From Camillea tinctor (lineage: Eukaryota > Ascomycota > Sordariomycetes > Xylariales > Xylariaceae): a stretch of DNA of 64,000 nt. The stretch covers positions 558,001-622,000 of the forward strand of contig MU394064.1 in assembly GCA_022578605.1 (NCBI GenBank), given 5' to 3'. The translations under genes were made by a program, and so were the position numbers. Under the pieces are notes generated by a model. That model was not told where the DNA came from, made no database searches, and saw nothing but the letters and a program-made list of their open reading frames with translations. Of the stretch, positions 47,711 through 62,000 are shown piece after piece (positions within the stretch are counted from its first letter, which is position 1; each line of letters opens with the position of its first letter).

Positions 47711-50119
47711 ACATTTGGGAGGGAAGCTGTGGAGGCGTCGGTCGGTCTGGAAGGGAAAAGGGACGACGGGATGCACACGACGCGAACATATGGGGCGGGC
47801 TTAATATAATGTCTTTTATAATTGTACAAACTTTCGATTCGATATAACCAACATCTACATATATACCTACACCTACACTACAAATCAAATATTCTCTTGA
47901 TTCTATGATACCCAACTTTGTGCTCTGGAAATTTCGTGAAAACATCCCCCTTCCTCCCCTTTTCATTGATCGCTTACAATATCCCTCAAGGAACTGTACT
48001 TATACTAATACTAATGTTCACATAGCTTTTTCATATCACACGCGGGCTCTGTTCACGGCGTTAAAGATACACACCATCTAGCCTGAGTATCAGACACACA
48101 TTTACAACTAATATTTTTGTACATCCAGCCACTTGGTTTTCAGCGACAACGACTCAACTGACTCGGTCCTAACAAACACCTTCAAGTCACCCCTAGCTCC
48201 GAACCCATCTTTGCCTTCTCAATTTTTTTCCTCTTTTTTTCTTCTCTCCTCAAGAGGTGGAGAGGTTTCCACAGAATATGAAACTACAAGACGGACTACA
48301 AAAGACGATTGACAATAAGCTTTTCCCTAGTATCCGACGAGCTCCTACTAAAAAAAATCACGAGGTGGACACTGTTGGCTTGCCCCCCCAGTCGCGCGTG
48401 GCGCGCACTACTATCGCTAGTCCCCAGCGACTGAGCGCAAGGGGGTTGAGACCGGTTGTCCATAACAATAGGACAGAGTCTCAGTTTCGTCGTAACAAAC
48501 AGCAACGACAGCAGCAATCATAGGTCCTGCGCGGACGTAGTTCCTCGGTGACGTATATAGTTTGGAGCGACCGTGCTCACCTCTAACAGTTTGCTCTAGT
48601 ACATAAACCGCTCAACATCGTGATTTTTTAAGCATCGCCTATCCGGATGGCAAGAGAGGGGTGTTAGCCAGATCGAATATCAACTGGTTACCAAAGTCAA
48701 GGAACCAAGAAACCAGTACTAAAAGACTCCGAGAGACTTGTGGTTCCATTGTTTTCTTACCCTACGAAAATACAACCTGTTTGCGTCTAGACACCAACGG
48801 TTCAGTGTTAGTGTAAGACGACGGACTGGACTCCAGCCCCTAGCAATAGTGATGAATTAACCTCGGCATCGGTCCGCACGCTATCAGGGTTTTCATGGAC
48901 GAAACGATGTGTCAGCACGGCAGTCTGCTTTTTTATTCTCGTACGTAGTGTAGTGCAGCATAAACTAGGAAGTCTGCTCCTGTCTACACATCATATCTCC
49001 CCGGCCCCCTTACTCGCACGTGGTGGTGGGCACTTTCGCTTAGCCTTGAATGTAGCAGCCATCATATTCTTGGCGAAGCGGCCGTATGCAGCCGCGTGGA
49101 GCCGCCTGTTCAGATAACCCCTTATCCCCTTGGCCCCTTGCTTGTGAACCCCGTGACTCCGTAGACGGTAGTCTAGGGGTGCGGATTGTCATGGTAACAG
49201 GTCGTAGTTGTTATCGACCATTAAGCCATAGTGCTTAAATTAAGTTACTTCCGATATATAATATGCGGTTAAGGCTTGTGTTACTGAGTAATATAATAGG
49301 AATGGTGTGCCTGTATTCGTGCCGAGAAAGGGATTCAAGGGTTCTTGGTAGAATATAAAGAGGGGAGAGCCGCATGGCGGGAAAGAGGTTGCATACTACA
49401 TAGATGGCATCATCTACGTTAGCATCTATATTTCAATCGTGAAATCGTCAAAAATGACATGTGATAAACTTTAATATCAAGTTATATCTACCACTACCCT
49501 TCATGCTTGATAAACTAGACGGAAAGTCAACTAATTAGTACATTGAATACATACCACTTTCATGGCTAAGACTCACTTGATGATAAGAAGATAGTTTAAA
49601 TAGGAAACTGGAAGTGTATATGTGTAGACTATAACTATCTCACAACTTCCCCTCACTATTATGACTTCGACACCAATAAGCCTATCCTAAGCTTATCTGA
49701 ACTTCCACTGTGGCAGACTATACAAGTTGATTTCACCCAAGTTGAGTATTTTTAAGTTCTAGTGGTTACAGGTTATTTTGACGTAGCACATAACAGTAAT
49801 ATAATACCTACATCAGGTTTCTTTTTCAAATGACAACTTATAGAGACGGCGAGAAAGAAGGAAATGGTAGATAAACTTAGATCATGGTCACAGCAAAAAC
49901 AAAAGTCAAAGGGGTCATTTTTGAACTATTAACAATTTTTATTCTTTAATACTTAGCGACTGCGAATTCTTATCCCCAAGTCAGCATAATCCTTACACGG
50001 AAAAAAAAAGGGGGGGGGGAAGGGGGGACAAAAACAAGCGACAAAAACAAATGACCGAAAGAAAACAAAAAAAGAAAACAAACAACAACCACAACACCCA
50101 TCAAAATACTTTCTTTTAC
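47711..50119. other. intergenic, 2.4 kb, no gene seen
   Basis: No recognisable gene. An 88-codon frame at 48257-48523 is basic, Gln-rich at its end and without domain support. The right part is AT-rich, with a long A/G run near 50000. Confidence 0.55.
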
Positions 50120-50548
50120 TTACCTCACCTTCCCCCCAACCCTGCGCCGCTTCCGATCCCTCATCGCAGCCCGCGCCGCCTCATGATACCTGCGGCAATC
50201 CGTGACGCGGTACGGGACCGGGGCGCGGGTACGCAGGTCCGTCGCCAGGGTGTCGGCGAAAGCCACGGTGGTGCGTTGCTGGGGTGAAGACGCGACAGAT
50301 CTAGAACTAGAGGAGACACCGCCGCTTCGCCCGCGGGCAGCGAACTCGCCCTCCAGGCGCAGTGCATCGATGAGCTCGGCCAGGGAAAGCGGGGCGTAAG
50401 CGGGGAAAGCAGGAGCATGTCTCTCTGCCTTGATCGAGGGCGCGGGAGAGGGAGAGGGTTTCTTTAGAATGCTCTTCGTGGGCTGGGGGCGGGCGGAGGA
50501 AGGCGGGAGTTTGTCCGCGTTGCGGCGGAACGACAGGCCTCGCGCCAT
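50120..50548 (-). CDS. small basic protein, unknown function
   Basis: A 142-codon frame starts MARGLSFRRNADKLPPSSAR and ends RKRRRVGGKVR. The N-terminal part has TKSILKKPSPSPAP, a Ser/Pro/Lys segment like short fungal nuclear or phosphatase-regulating proteins. The middle contains LSLAELIDALRLEGEFAARG, a likely amphipathic helix, and TVAFADTL. The C-terminus is an arginine-rich cluster that could be a nuclear localisation signal. The frame is GC-rich against AT-rich surroundings, which supports coding use. GTGAGG and GTAAGT donors overlap the end, so a further exon is possible. I do not recognise the family. Confidence 0.6.
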   Translation of the reverse strand: MARGLSFRRNADKLPPSSARPQPTKSILKKPSPSPAPSIKAERHAPAFPAYAPLSLAELIDALRLEGEFAARGRSGGVSSSSRSVASSPQQRTTVAFADTLATDLRTRAPVPYRVTDCRRYHEAARAAMRDRKRRRVGGKVR

Positions 50549-51924
50549 GGCTGTTATTGCTGCTAGTTAGTAAAGGGGCAAGGGGTAGGTTATACGTACT
50601 TGACCACGGCAAGTAAAATGCGAAAAAAAAAGGGGGGGGGATCGAGAGAATTCCTAGATAGACAGTACGTCAGATCCGAACGGGAACAGGGGTTTGGCTG
50701 TAACTTACGGCCAGCGGATTCTCACAAAAGAACGAGAGACAGGAAGGTAATGGGTAAACAAACAGCCCAGCCAGAGACTGATGGGCGGACAGATATCTGT
50801 GGCTAGCTCGCGGAGTCGGCCTGGAAATCTGTATTTGTTTATCGAGAAAATGAAGGAGGAAGACGAAGACGAAGATGCAGATGCTGTTGATCGTCTGCCT
50901 GGCAAACCTCCTAATCTATTTTTCAGATCTACCGGCGGGTCAACTCGTTTTTATGTAGACAAGTTGAACAAGAGGATTGTTCTAAACTCTAAAGACAGAA
51001 TAGCAACATAATCTTTCGTCTCGTTCTACACCACTGAGTTCATTGTGCTATATTTATCAACAGGGCATTGTTTAGAATCTTAGCATTCACTCTTAACAAC
51101 CCAAATTCCAACCAAGAACCCACATGGTAGAGAGACAATGTAACTAGGCATCACGGATATAATCCACCAGAACAGAACATTGCACAAAGTATTAAATAGG
51201 GATACATATGATTATGTAATAAAGTGAGAAAGAAGTTTCTTCGCATGTATTTCTCGTCCTCTCGAATTCAAACGGCATGAAAGAGCCTAAGGACTATTAT
51301 GTACACAAGTTCAATAAATCCTTGCACCTCTCCTTCAGAGACATACATACACAATTGACTGCTTTACTCCTCCCCCCTTTCTCTCCATTTCACCTTCGCT
51401 TTTCCCCTCCCTGGTTTATTTTTTTTCTGTAGGTTATGCACAATAACAACAACCACAAAGCCGTGGGGCTGTGTCTCTCTCAATCATTCGCATGTGAGAT
51501 GAAAGATAAGAAAAAAGTGGTTTTTCTTCTGTAAGAAGGGGGGACTAGGTGTGGTATCATATCCATCTCACGAGCATGTCGAAGACGAAAATAACTGTCT
51601 GAAGTAATAAAAAGAAAAAGAAAAAAGTATTGAGAAAGTGCTGTCAAGCAGTAGAGCGTCCCTCCATCTCATTGTCCAACAAAGACAAAAGAGACAGAAA
51701 ATGGAACAAAAAAATAGGCAAAAGGCGCCCTTCTGAAAACGAATAATCCAGGTTGCGTGACTGGAGACACAAATGAAAAAAAAAAAAAATGAGGTATGCG
51801 TTTTGCGTTGACATTATGATGAGAAGAGGCTAGTTGGGGTATCTGTCATAAAACAAGGAGATGATCTCGGTTTTCTAGAAGATTTTGGGTGATTGATTAT
51901 GGTAAGTCGTGGGGGGTTTGTTAT
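50549..51924. other. intergenic, no gene seen
   Basis: This 1.4 kb stretch between the small basic-protein gene start and the ADF-H gene stop is AT-rich in its second half. A short acidic frame at 50781-51011 (EEDEDEDAD) has no other support. Confidence 0.5.
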
Positions 51925-54900
51925 CTACTGTCCAAACGAAGCGTGGTTCCGGTGTGCGTCTTGGAGAACTATAGAACATATTAGCATACATGTTACTTCA
52001 AATTAAACAAGGGGGACAAGTTGACTCACTGTGCAGCACATTCATCTGACTAGCACGGTCTCCACAGGCAACTTGGAGAGACGAGCCCTCAATAAGGTCA
52101 AGAACGATACTGTTGGGTAGTTCCTGGACTTCGACATCGGGGACGAAGGGGATGCGGACATCGCTCATGTGATAACGCTTCACGCCAGCCTTCTCCCTCA
52201 CAATGGGAGCAGCACCTTGGACGGCACTGAGGATCAGGAAACCTTGGGAGTCAAGGCACATGCTTCGGCGCTTCCACAGCAGGTTGTCGGGGAACTGGAC
52301 GTTGACGTCGCCCATGTACGTAACAGTAGGCGGGGAAGGCAGGGGCTTCTCGGCGGGAGCTGTGGCAAGTTGATCTGGGTCCTCCTCAGCAACAGTTGGT
52401 GAAATATTGGCGCTGACACTCTTACGGCCAGTGCCAAAGGAGTTGGAAAGTCGGCGCATAAAGCGGGACGCACGGTTCTTGGATTTCTTATCACCTGATC
52501 CCTTGTCATCATCCCCTGAACCACTATCACTCATTACCGAAGGTGACATAGGCGACTGGGCATTGTCTCGATCGCGCGACACGGACGAACGGTAGCTCGA
52601 GATAGACATGCGACGAGTGGTGCTATCACCGTTCTGCTGTGAGGACGGTGGACGGCTGGGAGACTTGGCAGCAGACGGGGACACAGCTGCAAGGTTGTCA
52701 GTAGACTTATTAGAGATGGAAGTCTTTCGATCTTTGATGAAATCTTTCATGACATTGAGCGAAGACCGCCGTTTAGCCCTTTTCTCGCCATCTTCATTGC
52801 CACCCTGCTGGTCCTGCGAAGATCCATTCACGGATGCCTGCTCGGATGTGGATGATGATTTGGCTGGCTGGGCGGTCTGCAAGTCAACTAATAGAGGTGA
52901 CTGCTTTAGCTCGACAGTAGAGGATTCGGTGGGGACCTTAAGCGTGTCCGTCTTTCTCAGCGACTGACCTGCATCACGGATTATCCGGGCTGTCACTTGA
53001 ATCGACTCTGGCCGCCCACGCGGAGCATTTGCTGGTTCGAACATCGACAGCCTCTTCGCTACGGAGCTTGATCGTTCTCGGCCACGGATGGTAGGTCCTT
53101 CAGGCGTTCCATCCTGAGATCGATCGGGCGTGCCAGGGGACGGGAGACCTATAGTGCTCGCACGATCCGCTATCGATGATTTCGACGTGTCCCTAACACT
53201 TCCTTTTCGAACTATGAAAATGGTTGATGATGGGGTTGCTGTTCTAGGACGGGGTTCTTCGGCGGTACTACCAGACAGCTTCTCGAGAGCTTTGATGCGC
53301 TGAGAAATACTAGAACCCACGCCTTTTTTGGATGAAGGTTGACGAGTAACATTGCTTAGACGCGAGCCACCTGATGCCACACTCTGAGCAGGGCTCTGCG
53401 GCACATCGGTAGCGTTGGGAGTTAGGAAACTTGCGTTCATGGGACTGGAAGGCGTGCGAGGAGGAAGCCGGCCGGGTTCTCTGGGGGAATTGGCTGGGAA
53501 AGCCGAGTTGATGGGCGATTTCGAGACTAGGATGGGTTTAGCCTCCTGGAGTGTCGCCGTTTGCAATTCTTCCATCAATGCATCATCATCCAGGGGATTG
53601 TTTGTTGTACCTTTATCCAGGTTTGTTTTGATAGGTTCTATCGAAGTCTTGCGGCGAGTAGAGATCTGAGAGGCAGGGGCCTTTATTTCCAAGGTGGATT
53701 CAGTCGCCGCGTCGTCCTTGTCGTTCTTCTCGGGTACAGCGGGGGCGGACTCTGCCGGAATCTTGAGGTCCTGCTTGGAAAACTTAGACTTAAGGGTCGG
53801 TGTGATCTGTGAGGTCGATGATATTGGCTCGCTGGATGCAAATTTAGATGTTGGGACTCCTAGAGGTACCTTGGTAGGTTCCTTTTCCTTCGCTGCAGGC
53901 TCGGTCTCAGGCTCAGGCTTAGATTCAGGTTCGGGCTGCTTCTCAGCAACTACGGTCGGTTCTTCAACTAAAGGTTCGTTTGTTTGGGCTGGGCTCTGCT
54001 TGGCCTCTGGAATCCCACGAGATTCCTCAGCAGCTTTAATGACGTCCCTATCTGAAACATCGGCCTCCTTTGTCTCAGCATGCGACCCCTCGGTTGGTTC
54101 TGATGCACTTTCCGGGGATGTCTCCACAATACTCATCCTCAAGCCCGCCTCTTCTACGATTTCGGAAAGTTCCTCTGGTCCATCGTCTTCTCCCGTGTCT
54201 TTGCTAGTCTCTTGTGGTCCCTTGATAGTTTCCTCTGTAGATTCAGATACGGAGGACGCCTTAGTAGAGTCACCAATTTCAGATACCGAAGCAGCAGTGG
54301 GGGAAGGAGGGTGAGAATCGGAAACGGTGCCCTCCGAACGATCTTCGGTGTTGAGCGTGACAGGGGTGGGAGGGTCAACCGCGATAGCTGAATCCGCATT
54401 ACTAACAGACCGATAACTGTCATTGCGCTCAACATGAAGGGCCTTCTTGAGTTCCTTAGTCGCAGCTACGCCATTTTCGACTGCTGACGCATTGGTGGCG
54501 GTCGAGGTAGTAGGCGGCTCGGTTAATGGAGACTCTTGCATCTTCTTCTCCCTCATTCTCATCGCTTTCATGAGTCGCGCCTTCTCAGGGGTCATCTTAC
54601 TCTCCTTGGTCGACGGTGACATGGATGGCGTGATCGATTTCATAGAAGCACCCGAGCTAGTAGCCGGCCGCAGGGGAAGCTGATTCTCGTCTTCTTGGGG
54701 AACAGCCAACTGGTTCCCTGTCGGCTTCTCACCTTGGTCCTGATTTTCTGACTTCCCCTTCTTAAGAGACTTGGCAAAGAACTTGAAACCGGCTGGCAGG
54801 TTGGCGATGGGGCGGAAGTTGCTCGAAGTAGCCGGTCTCTTCTTACCTTCCACCGAAGGTCTCGGTGCAAGCTTTACCTTGGGTTTACCGTAAGAGAAAG

Positions 54901-56091
54901 TCGCAGAACCGTATAGGCCAGGACGCGAAGACTGAGAAGACAAGCGCCCGCTGATTTCGGAGCCGGCAGGAGACACTGGTCGCTCTGATCCTGTAAAATT
55001 AGGTACCTTATTTGTAGAGGCAAATGATGTGCCTTGAGGGGCGGTGAGTTGTTGCGGGTCAAGAATCACAGGGGGTTCCGAGGTTATAGGAGAACGAGGG
55101 GCTTCCGAATAGATAGACACGGGCCTGTCCTTGTCGTCCTCCTTTTCGAGCGATTGTCGCTTCCTTTCTCTTTCCTCTTCCTCCTCCTCTTCGGCAATTT
55201 CGTTTAGTCTACGTCGGCGCAGTGAGCTGGTGGATGAGGACGCCGAGCCCGAAGCTGCATGAAGGGAGCAGGCTGCTGAAAGCTTGCTATCTTTGAGGTC
55301 TTTGGCAGTGGTGATCTCGAATTTGGTATTGTAAGGGGTGAATCGTTCGCAAACTGAGTTGAAATGAACAGTTGCACGTGCTATTTTGGAAAATAAGTTT
55401 GAAGGGTTAGCAGTCCATCTCTCGAATTCTTTTTTATGTTATTTTATTTTTATTTTATTTGGTTTTTTTTTTTCGCTTGTCAGTCCGTTTGTTTGCTTCT
55501 TTTCTCGTGCATGCACCTCGAGCGCAGCGCAGGAAGGTGCCATTGACTTATAGAAGTAGAAGTAGAGGAAGTAGAAGAAGCCTAGAGATTGAGAGAGAAA
55601 GTGGGAGAAGAGGAATTCGATGTGTACCTTGAATAAGTCGAGAGCAATTCTCGGGCATATACCGCACAATCACGTTCCTCCTCCTATATCTGAGGAAACC
55701 GTACAACGGCGAAGGCTCCTCGTAACCGGCGACTGCGTTGCGGATTTCGACAATTCCTCCATTTCCACTCCCCAGCAGATCAACTTCGTCACGGCTCACA
55801 TACTTGAGGAGGAACCTGCCATCGAGGTAAGCAAACGGCTTGAATTAGCGACTATACAAACAGAACGGATGCATGGATGTGACAAGTTGACACGGCAAGG
55901 AATAGCCGAATGCAGTAACCAGTGAACTCTTCTGCAGCCCAAAAAGGGGTCACTGCTACTCCATTGGAGCACAACGAACACGGGGGGAGAAATGCAACAA
56001 AACAAGAATCCACATACCATCCTCCAGGCTCGGTAGCTGCTGCTTCATAGGCCTCCTTCACCTTCGCATCGTCGAGCCCGTTTAGCGACAT
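51925..56091 (-). CDS. ADF-H (cofilin-type) protein with long disordered linker and C-terminal PH-like domain
   Basis: Exons 56091-56018, 55815-55628, 55380-52030 and 51968-51925 join in phase to give 1218 residues. Introns of 202, 247 and 61 nt have GTATGT, GTACAC and GTGAGT donors. The N-terminus (MSLNGLDDAKVKEAYEAA through WFLLKYVSRDEVDLLG and YGFLRYRRRNVIVRYMPENC) is an actin-depolymerising-factor homology domain, residues about 1-130. It is followed by the segment LRRRRLNEIAEEEEEEERER and about 850 residues rich in Ser, Pro, Thr, Glu and Lys, probably phosphorylated and unstructured. The last 130 residues (GDVNVQFPDNLLWKRRSMCL, VKRYHMSDVRIPFVPDVEV, ELPNSIVLDLIEGSSLQVAC) look like a PH-type module ending HRNHASFGQ. 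The family is conserved in filamentous ascomycetes; a role in cortical actin or endocytosis is inferred from the ADF-H domain. Confidence 0.88.
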
Positions 56092-59000
56092 CCTGCAGCG
56101 GTGAGGGTTCGACGTCGCCCTACGAGGGACAACAAGCCTATGTAAGACACAAAAGGCAGGAAAAGGTTACGGGAAGATATCGGTGTGCGCAAGGTTGAGG
56201 TACGGTCTGGGTTAAAGTAGTAGTTCTTTAACAACGAGGTGGGAAAATAAAAACATGCAGGGTTGGAGTCGCGAACCGAATCGAGAGAGCCAATTCAGGG
56301 GTCCGGCGACACGGTGCGACATTGAAGTTGCACCATGCGTGTGTAGAAGAAGCGAAGTAGAGAAAAGAGAAGAGAAAACTAAAAAGGGTAGGGATTAAAA
56401 AAGGGTGATGTATAGTTGCATCTACAGCAGATGCAAAATAAAATAAATAAAATTAAATAAAAAGGCAACGATACATGAAAGAAGGGGGGGTAGGAGAGAA
56501 GAAGAAAGAAAAAAGAGAGATTAGAGCTCTCTACCGCGGACGAAACAAGAGAGAAGAACTCTTAAGTCGGCAGACGAAACGAAAATGGCGGGATACAACC
56601 TTTCCAATATGGGAATTGGAATATAGGATATGGGGGTTGGACCAGGGGGGGTTAGAATAATTGAAAGGGGGTTCGAGGGATAATTTGGTACTACAGAAGG
56701 TAGAACGTAGTGTAGAATAGAATTGGGGAAGATCAGGGGTGGGGTGGGATTTTTAATTGGGGAATCTGGGTTGTTTTAAGGTACGTAGTAGGTAATCGTT
56801 CTTATTCGTTGGTGGGCGGTTAGGCGGTAGAGGTAGGTAGAGGTAGCGGTAACGGTAGCGGTAGCGCTTTTTAGTGGGTAGTGTTCATGTGGCCGAAGCG
56901 TTTCCTCTCCCCCAAGAAGTTGATTTATTTCTGAACGTGGGTTGAATTGATTGAATAATTGGAGGGGAAAGGAAATAAAATAAGAGGAAGAGGAAGAATT
57001 GATAATTATTAAAGTAAGTTGTTTTGTTTTCTTCGGTCAAGTTGTAAAAGAGAAAGAAAAGAGTTTAGTTAGCTGCTGTAAAGCAGTTGCAGTAGAAAAA
57101 AAAAATAAGTAGAAAATCATCCAGATCAAGGTGATAAAATAAAATCCATCCAAAACAGTAAGATTCCAAACAACCAACCACTGAAGAAAATGAATGACGA
57201 TATAGAAGAAAATAATACAAAATGCTCTCTCTCTCTCACCCTTCTCTCTTGGCTTTACCGTTGTCTTTGCCTCAAGAGATACGTGAAATAGTGGCTACGT
57301 TATTAATAATGCCGATAATAAGAATAAGGATAATAATAATAACAAGAAATAATATTACACTGATTAAGGGTGCGGTTGGTTAAGATAGGAGGACAGACAA
57401 TAAGAAAAAAAGGAAGAGAGAATAAAAAAAAACAGGTGCAAGGGTTGGAAAAGGATGTCTGTCTATGGTAGGATGATGGAAGTGGGAAAGTGGAATAAGG
57501 GAATCGATAAGATGAACCCAAGAGCAACGCATACACCGGGTTGATTAGAGAAGGGAAGTAACAACTGCCTGCCAAATTCCCAATTTCATATTAGGTATTT
57601 TTCTAATCAGAACCGAAAAGGAAATCACGAATGCGTGGCGTCTAATAAGTTACTGCTTCAATTTGTACAGATTACACGATTACACGATTACATAGATTAG
57701 AGTTGAAGGATTTACAGAAGGTTAGCTACACCACATTACACTGCATATGTAGTAACACTGAACCTAGACTTGGGTGCCTGAGCTAAAGTTCGGCCAGTAA
57801 ATTACATCTTACTCCTTTTCCTAAACAGCCAGAGCTAAAGAGCGCCGAACAGCTAATCTTTACATCTGCAGGGGGCAACCTCGTGCTGCCGGGAGGTGCT
57901 GTAGCTTCGATTGGTCCAACCTGGATATTGTCCCTCTCTGGCAGGGGGTGAGGTCGGGAAGCCTCAGCTGTGAGGTAATTCCACGTCCCACTTTAACTCT
58001 TTAAGTGCGCCTCCACAATAATAACTTGAATCGTTTGCTGCATGGCGAATTCCTGGTGAATCCCCAATCCGGTCTCATATAATATTGTTAAACCACGTCA
58101 TGAAACAATTCCCATGCTTATATCTAGTTATTAGTCCAACTAGTGTAAGTACCTAGGTTACTTAGTCTCTCTTCAGTTGTCTATATCATCTATGGAGCCT
58201 ATTCTCTTGTATAATTCCACTTAACTATTTTTACAACCCGAGAAGAGAGGGGGGGGGGAGAAAGGGTGAGTCTTTGGTAAGATCGAAGAAAAGAAAAGAA
58301 AAAGAAGAAGAAAAAAAGTTCGGTACCGGTACCGGCTTTACAGCTAATGAAATCTCAAAAATGGGAATCTTCTGGATGACAATATTTGCTCGGAGATCCG
58401 CGCGAAATGGGAACCAAGTTCGACGGCTTGTAGATCTTAACCTAGCAGCCCTGGGATCTGGTGTAAGTCCAGTGCTAAACTCCGCTAAACTCACCCAGCA
58501 CAACTGACTAAGATAGTAAAATAAAATTGGGGGAATGGTCCAAGCGCAGGTTCTTTGACGACATGAGAACAACCACCACAGCACCATTAATCTGTAGACA
58601 CGATGCATGTGCCTTTCCTTTGCTTTACACGACAATCTTACACACGACTTAAGACATTTTCAGTGTAAGCCGTACGTACCTAGGTAGTAGGCATGGCTAT
58701 TCCTCCAGTAAACTATCAACAACTCATTACCTAGTCTTATACTTATGTATTATTCCCCTTCCCCATCATCTCCTCCTTAACCTTTTCCATCATGGGTACC
58801 TAACTAACCTAACCCTCCTCATTACGGATAACGCAAATAAATTTAAGAATAGAAACAACCCAAAGTAAAAGAAAAAGGAATCAAAAGAAATTATGTATAA
58901 CCTACGAACGTGGACCTCCCATTTCTGCAATACAAGTACTTACTATATTACTTGTACCCACCACCAGCCCATTACTCACTTACACCAGAAGCCCGCAACG

Positions 59001-62000
59001 CACGCTCAACCCACGAGCTGCCACGTTGGTAAGGAGGGGAGTACACGCACATGAGGACAACAACCAAGACAAAGGTACACATCAACTCGGACACCATTGT
59101 GAAACATATCAAAACCAGGATTATTGTGAGAAACAAGATGGGAGAGAAAAGGCAAAGACCTCAAGGGGTCCCCACCAGCCCGCCCGGCACGAACCTTACC
59201 TCTAGGCTCAGATGGTTGTTGAAGTAAATCACACACAGCACATGTTGCGACTTGGAGGGTTATCAATACCGAAGCGGGATAACGCCCGGGATGGGGGGAG
59301 GAGGGAGGGATTTCCTTGAACCTGAACCTTACCATAGCTCGGGATCTAATCAACCTTGCCTATCTCCTTCAATGTTTTTCTACATACTTAGTATTATTTG
59401 CAACGGTCCAGGTTGCCCTTACATCTAGGTTAGAGATATCCTAAGGTTACCTAAACTTATATACGTCCACGCAATCCTATTCATAAGCCTTTATTACAGT
59501 TTTTAGCCTTCAGCTTTACACCATATAAAACTAGTACAGCACATGGTATTAACATACCCTACCCACTTCAACTCAACTTATCTTCCCCTCTCTTCTATTC
59601 AAATGCAAAAAAAAAAAAATTGACGAAAAAATTAAAATAAAACTTCTCTGCGCTTTGACCTTTTTCTTTCACCCGTTTGGGTATCCCCCCTCCCCATCAT
59701 CCGCAATCTGCAAAGCACAAGCTAAAACTAGTAATAACGTGCATTACATACACGTACATAACACTAACCTAGGTTAACCTTACATATGTAATAAGCAGGC
59801 AAGAAAGCACTTGCACCTGCATCTCATATCACATCTCAATTTTTGATTTTTTCCTCTTTCGTTTTCTTTGTTAGTTTCCGACTTCCGTTTTCTCCTACAA
59901 CTACAGGTTACGCAGCTACCATCTTACCTAACAGTGTGCCAATGCAACTATAACACAAAAAAAGGGGGGGAGGCACGCACGCACGGAACTACCTACCTAT
60001 GACTTACAGCCCAGTCCCCCGATCGGGTCGGCGAAGTGGGGAAGGGGGGCATATACCCAAGCTAACATGCGATTGGCTGGTTAATCCTAGGTTTACATAT
60101 TTAAGTTGTATAGGGGAACACGGTAGGACATCTCTCCAGACTCTCATTGGCTCCGGGGAATAGGTAGATCTCTATCTGTGTTCCTCTTTTGTGATGTTTC
60201 TTCTCTTCCTGGCGTTGCATGCAGCAGCAGCATCCAGTCCTGAACGTCAAAGCGTTTTACGTTCACCTGAACACACCAACTACATAATATAGATGGCTCC
60301 TAAACGAGTAAAGGAGGTAGGTAGGCGAAAGGACGGCTAGGTAGGTCGACAGATAAGTACGCAAGGCAGAGCAGATCAAACAGGCACATGCCCGTTTCAT
60401 CGGTAAGCGTCCAAATAGATAAGAGGGGATAAAAACCCTCCATCCAGCAAAGAGTTTCCCAAGATGCAAGAGACGTACGTAATGTTGGTTGGGTGAGATT
60501 CAATACTACCACCACACGGGTTGCTTCTTACGATATCAGCCTGAGCGAGAGACGTGCGCTTACCTATGTAGGTTACATACATACTTACATACCTACCTTA
60601 ACTTACAACTACCTAGGTAATGTCACGTAACTCGTGTGTACCCGGTAGGCGGGTGACTAAAGAAAAGCAAAAATAAAAACTTCATGGCGTTCGTAAGGCA
60701 GTACGTCAACTCGAGTATCAGCATGAAGGAGAATGATAAAGGACAAAGAGGGTCAAGAGCGCTGTCTTGTAAGTTACAGTATGCACGTGGAAGAACTAAG
60801 TCTCAACATTAGCACCTATATCACAATTATCCAAGACATTTTACTGATATAATCACTAGAAAAATCCGAATATATCTCTGTATTGGGTATATAAAATATA
60901 GTATCCTTTCCCGCCCTTCCAGAAGAAACCGCAAACAGTTGTGGCCCCCTAAAGAACCCAGCTAACCAAGAGACCCAAGGAGTTCTCCTGCCATCGAACA
61001 TTGCACTTCTAGAGGGTATATTCACCTACCTTCGTCGTAGTGGCAACTTCATAATCTAAGCCTGAAGGACTTAGCTTAAGGAATATATATAGATTACGTA
61101 CCTATGTCTCCTCCAACCAGGGCGAGATGGATACTTAAGTACGAGCAATCTAGTAAGTTACAGAGACGAGCCTCTCTGATGGAGACGAATAGCACGTATT
61201 TTATATACCGTGATAAGAAACTTACTTCTCTCCCTCTCCCATTCTCGTAAGTACTAGGCTAGTAACTTAAAACATTACTTTTACCTACTTTTGAAACCTA
61301 TCGCCCCTTTTGTTTATTATCCTTACAACGTGTTCAGATCTTTTAACCAAGCGCATATGCACATGCGTGTCCACACACACACATACACACATCCAGGTTA
61401 CCTACCTACCATCAGTAATCTATCCTACATTACGTGACGTTCTATCCCAAGCTCATACCTATATAGGTATATACGATGTTATAAAGAACGCTGAACCGTC
61501 ATTCTTAAGAGCAACCTACATAGTTGCGCGTAACCACCCCTTATGGAGACAAGCAAACAGAGCGAACATTTCGAAGGTAGTAAGTAAGCACCGATATCAT
61601 ATCTATTTACCAGTACCTAGTCTTCCACACAACAGCAACGTAAGCGATCAACCCAAGTCCTTACTTAATCATAACAAGCCCTATCTATGCCTACATATAT
61701 CTATCCCCATACTAGATACCGAGTTATCTAGGTACCTACCTAACCCTATATCACAACCCCAACACCACAAAGACGGAGGGTACAGCAGGTGAATAGATAC
61801 CATGACACGAAAGGAGAAAGGAGAAGAAAGTAATAAACAACGAACAATAACAAGCATCGCTTCCTCCAGCCCCCAATCTGATCAACCTATATCCCATCCT
61901 CTTCATTCCACCTACCCTTTCGAACCCCCCTCCCCCCGATTATCTCACGCCATGCTTTCCTAAGGACATGACGAGGTTGAAAAAAAAACATCAAAGTGTT

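Noticed and set aside
50781..51011. 76-codon frame with acidic run EEDEDEDAD
   Set aside because: Too short, no partner exon or domain; may be part of an untranslated leader.
61310..61792. 160-codon open frame in the gene-poor region
   Set aside because: Starts in simple CA repeats, contains low-complexity sequence and shows no domain.
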